In this document: positions 14,246-16,471 of the stretch, piece by piece
Numbering within the stretch: position 1 is the first letter of the stretch
Layout of the letters: each line of letters opens with the position of its first letter
Origin: an uncultured Thermomicrobiales bacterium
Lineage (GTDB): Bacteria > Chloroflexota > Chloroflexia > Thermomicrobiales > UBA6265
NCBI GenBank assembly: GCA_902806365.1
Contig: CADCWJ010000530.1
Span: 1-16,471 of the forward strand
DNA: 16,471 bases
Direction: 5' to 3'
Notes under the pieces: generated by a model
The model's input: the letters and a program-made list of their open reading frames with translations, nothing else
The model's database searches: none
Told to the model about the DNA's origin: nothing
Translations under genes and position numbers: made by a program

Positions 14246-15439
14246 TTAGCGCGTGCCAAAGAGCGATTGAATCCGGTCCACCGCCTTCTTGAGCGCCTCG
14301 TCGCTGGTCGCGAACGAGAGCCGGAGATGGCCCTCGCCTGCTGCCCCGAACGCGACTCCCGGGACGACGCCGACGTGGACCTCGTCCAGGATCCGATCAG
14401 CAAGGCGAACGGAATCCGAATCGATCTCGCGGGCATCGACGAAGGCGTAAAAGGCACCCTCGACCAATGTCGTCCGCAACCCCTTGACCCGGTTCAATTC
14501 CGTGGTCACGTAACGGCGTCGCCGATCCCAGGCGGTCACCATTTCGCCGACGAATGCTTGCGGTCCGGTCAGCGCGGCTGCCCCGCCAGCCTGCGCGAAT
14601 GACGTCGCACAGGTAATCGCATGGCTATTGATCTTGGCCATCTGGCTGATGAACTCCGGCGCTCCCGCGACATACCCCAGGCGCCATCCGGTCATTGCAT
14701 AGGCCTTGGAGAGCCCGTTGAACGTCAGCGTTCGATCGGCGAGGCCCGGCACCGTGGCGATGCTGTGGTGGGTGGCGGCGTCGTAAATGATCTTCTCGTA
14801 CATCTCGTCGGTCCAGACCATCAGGTCGTGATCCACGGCGAATGTCGCCACGGCATCGATCTCGGCCCGCGTCATCACCCGCCCGGTCGGATTATTGGGC
14901 GAATTGAGCATGATGATCCGCGTGTCCGGCGTCAGGTGGGCTTCGAGGATGTCCCGGGTAATCACAAAATTAGTGTCCGGATCGAGCCCGACGTGCACCG
15001 CCCTGCCGCCGCTGAGTTCGATGATCGGAACGTATGACACCCATGCCGGCTCCAGCACCATGACATCGACACCATGCTCGACGAACGCCTGCGCGGCGAG
15101 GAAGAGCGAGAACTTGCCACCAGGTGTCACGAACACGCCGCTGTCCGGGTCCACGGTAATCCCGTTATCCCTGCCGAGCTTCTCCGCAATTGCTTTCCGG
15201 AACGCCGGTGTGCCCGAGCCCCCCACATAGTGCGTGTCTCCGGCGTTCATCGCGTCGCTTGCCGCGCGGCGCACGTGCTCCGGCGTGATGAAGTCGGGAT
15301 AGCCGCCACCGAGCTCGACCACATCGATCCCACGCGCCTTGAGCTGGCGCGCCTTGTCGGAGACGGCCAATGTTGGCGACGGTGTCGCTTCGCGCACGCG
15401 CGTGGAGGCGAACCGATCCTTGGTCCGTGGAGCGTTCAA
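14246..15439 (-). CDS. Class I/II PLP-dependent aminotransferase (AspC/AspB-like)
   Basis: Fold-type I aminotransferase of 397 aa, the usual length. PLP residues are visible: Asn183 in SPNNPTG, Asp211 and Tyr214 in WTDEMYE, the Schiff-base Lys245 in FNGLSKAYAMTGWRLGY, Arg253, and the substrate carboxylate Arg373 in HLRLSFA. The N-terminal ATPSPTLAVSDKA resembles the aspartate aminotransferase Ib group, but amino-donor specificity cannot be fixed from sequence. The start is TTG at 15439, supported by GAGGGAG about 9 nt upstream; no ATG occurs before the conserved region. It heads the minus-strand unit with ridA. Confidence 0.9.
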   Translation of the reverse strand: MNAPRTKDRFASTRVREATPSPTLAVSDKARQLKARGIDVVELGGGYPDFITPEHVRRAASDAMNAGDTHYVGGSGTPAFRKAIAEKLGRDNGITVDPDSGVFVTPGGKFSLFLAAQAFVEHGVDVMVLEPAWVSYVPIIELSGGRAVHVGLDPDTNFVITRDILEAHLTPDTRIIMLNSPNNPTGRVMTRAEIDAVATFAVDHDLMVWTDEMYEKIIYDAATHHSIATVPGLADRTLTFNGLSKAYAMTGWRLGYVAGAPEFISQMAKINSHAITCATSFAQAGGAAALTGPQAFVGEMVTAWDRRRRYVTTELNRVKGLRTTLVEGAFYAFVDAREIDSDSVRLADRILDEVHVGVVPGVAFGAAGEGHLRLSFATSDEALKKAVDRIQSLFGTR

Positions 15440-15497
15440 CTGAAAGCTCTCCCTCTGTTTCAGGATGACGCGCCGCGTGCGGGAACCGGGCGCGCCA

Positions 15498-15517
15498 ACC
15501 GGGTATCGATAACCGGT
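15498..15517. repeat. 20-bp near-palindrome upstream of the aminotransferase
   Basis: ACCGGGTATCGATAACCGGT is symmetric except for one mismatched pair, with TATCGATA at the centre and ACCGG/CCGGT arms. It lies 59-78 nt upstream of the aminotransferase start, where an operator for that gene would sit. The binding protein is unknown. Confidence 0.5.
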
Positions 15518-15663
15518 AGTCTAGCCGCTTCAGGGATATTCTGATGAGGTGTCATCCACCGCAGCACAATAGTGCAGACGGCTTCGGTCGCGTACTGATG
15601 TTGCAGGGATGAGGTCAGCCCACCCACATGCTCTGGCACTCTCGGCATCCCTTTGCCAATTCG

Positions 15664-15691
15664 TTAGCACTCTCCCCTTGATGAGTGCTAA
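15664..15691. promoter_or_regulatory. CIRCE operator (HrcA binding site)
   Basis: TTAGCACTC (15664-15672) and GAGTGCTAA (15683-15691) are perfect CIRCE arms. HrcA binds this site and represses groESL until heat stress. The spacer counts 10 nt (15673-15682), while the consensus spacer is 9. It overlaps the -35 region of the groES promoter. hrcA itself is not in the window. Confidence 0.92.
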
Positions 15692-15706
15692 TCGCTGTGC
15701 TAGGCT
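15678..15706 (+). promoter_or_regulatory. groESL promoter
   Basis: A -35 TTGATG (15678-15683), 17-nt spacer and -10 TAGGCT (15701-15706) preceded by TGC, an extended -10. The -35 lies within the CIRCE element, so HrcA binding would block polymerase. The -10 is only a partial match. Confidence 0.55.
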
Positions 15707-15800
15707 GACAGCGCATTCAGGTTCAGGCGTCGCTGTGACGCCTGCGGATCGACCGGATCAGGGAACTGGATCAACGGGTACTCAGGAGGAACAGGAGACC

Positions 15801-16106
15801 ATGATGGAAGTCGCAACCAATCTCAAGCCACTCGCCGATCGGCTGGTGGTGAAGCCAGCTTCCCGCGAAGAGACCACCAAGAGCGGAATCGTGCTGCCTG
15901 ACACGGCCAAGGAAAAGCCGCAGCGGGGCACGATCGTCGCCGCCGGTGAAGGTCGGCGCGATGATAGCGGCAGCCGGATCCCGCTCGATGTCAAGGTCGG
16001 GGATGAGGTGCTGTTCGCGAAGTATGCCGGCACCGAGTTCAAGCTCGAGGACGAGGACCTGCTGATCCTGTCCGAGAAGGACGTGCTGGCTGTCGTCACT
16101 GGATAG
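15801..16106 (+). CDS. groES: Co-chaperonin GroES
   Basis: 10-kDa co-chaperonin, 101 aa, that caps the GroEL ring as a heptamer. It shows LKPLADRLVVKP (8-19), the mobile loop EETTKSGIVLPDTA (23-36) that contacts GroEL, GTIVAAGEG (43-51) and the C-terminal EDLLILSEKDVLAVV. Two adjacent ATG codons, 15801 and 15804, are possible starts; AGGAG at 15793-15797 is best spaced for the second, while AGGAGG at 15784-15789 could serve the first. Expression should be controlled by the CIRCE element upstream. groEL follows after 58 nt. Confidence 0.96.
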   Translation: MMEVATNLKPLADRLVVKPASREETTKSGIVLPDTAKEKPQRGTIVAAGEGRRDDSGSRIPLDVKVGDEVLFAKYAGTEFKLEDEDLLILSEKDVLAVVTG

Positions 16107-16164
16107 CCTCTCTCGCTTCTCAGTCCATGCGGCCGTCCGGTAACCCATCTCAAGGAGCGTATTC

Positions 16165-16471
16165 GTGGCAAAGATTCTGGAGTTCAATGAACAGGCGCGG
16201 CACTCGCTGAAAGAGGGCGTTGACGTCCTCGCGAACGCCGTCAAGACGACGCTCGGCCCCAAGGGTCGCAACGTGGCGCTCGACAAGAAGTTCGGTGCCC
16301 CGACGGTGACCCACGACGGCGTAACCGTCGCCAAGGAGATCGAGCTCGAAAATCCGTTCGCCAACATGGGCGCGCAGCTCCTCAAGGAGGCTGCCACCAA
16401 GACCAATGACGCCGCTGGCGATGGCACCACCACCGCGACGGTGCTCGCCCAAGCGATCGTCCACGAGGGCC
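16165..16471 (+). CDS. groEL: Chaperonin GroEL (5' part, cut by window end)
   Basis: The first 102 codons of the 60-kDa chaperonin. The translation starts MAKILEFNEQARHSL, has TLGPKG (29-34), VTHDGVTVAKEIEL (48-61) and the ATP-binding GDGTTTAT (85-92) with Asp87, the residue required for ATP hydrolysis in the family. The start is GTG with AAGGAG 7 nt upstream. It is not broken in the visible part; it simply runs off the window. Confidence 0.96.
   Translation, partial: MAKILEFNEQARHSLKEGVDVLANAVKTTLGPKGRNVALDKKFGAPTVTHDGVTVAKEIELENPFANMGAQLLKEAATKTNDAAGDGTTTATVLAQAIVHEG

Larger units (their letters stand above)
15440..15800. other. Divergent regulatory region between aminotransferase and groES
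   Basis: This 361-nt non-coding stretch holds a near-palindrome at 15498-15517, a small GCAC-AATA-GTGC repeat near 15565, the CIRCE element and the groES promoter. Ribosome-site sequences lie at both ends. I see no gene in it; open frames that cross it have no coding support. No clear -35/-10 pair for the aminotransferase was found. Confidence 0.6.

Noticed and set aside
14209..14457. Longer RidA start at 14457
   Set aside because: The 83 extra residues would lie inside the aminotransferase gene and are Arg/Ser-rich with no RidA similarity.

Overview
The window is a high-GC bacterial chromosomal segment of housekeeping and biosynthetic genes. I see no tRNA, rRNA, insertion sequence, CRISPR array or phage gene. 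The gene set and style suggest a Chloroflexota bacterium of the Thermomicrobia/Sphaerobacter kind: a DUF3090 protein with a C-terminal Cys/His cluster, a compact ilv-leu operon, CIRCE-controlled groESL, and frequent GTG/TTG starts. A high-GC actinobacterium is the main alternative. This placement is inference; no phylogenetic marker gene is present.

Layout. (1) 38-1948, minus strand: an HD-domain phosphohydrolase followed by a RodA-type SEDS cell-wall polymerase. (2) 2225-2770, plus: a DUF3090 protein. (3) 2771-3287: a 517-nt regulatory leader with a TTGACA promoter, a 29-codon leader peptide rich in Ile/Leu/Val codons, a pause-type hairpin and an intrinsic terminator. (4) 3288-12336, plus: the branched-chain amino acid operon ilvB-ilvN-ilvC-leuA-methyltransferase-leuC-leuD-leuB. 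(5) 12345-15439, minus: PLP aminotransferase, RidA, GreA and a 2H phosphoesterase, ending only 8 nt from leuB. (6) 15440-16471: divergent regulatory region with a CIRCE operator, then groES and the first 102 codons of groEL, cut by the window edge.

Function. IlvBN makes acetolactate or acetohydroxybutyrate, and IlvC reduces and isomerises it. LeuA, LeuCD and LeuB convert 2-ketoisovalerate to 2-ketoisocaproate. ilvD and ilvE are absent and must lie elsewhere. The leader before ilvB looks like a classical ribosome-mediated attenuator: stalling at Ile/Leu/Val codons would favour an antiterminator, and completed translation would favour the terminator. This is the most interesting system in the window. 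RidA beside an aminotransferase fits removal of reactive enamine/imine by-products of PLP chemistry.

Other points of interest are a methyltransferase of unknown substrate embedded in the leucine genes, hairpins before ilvC and leuC that lack U tracts, a KARI cofactor loop with His-Glu where Arg is usual, and a CIRCE element with perfect arms but a 10-nt spacer.
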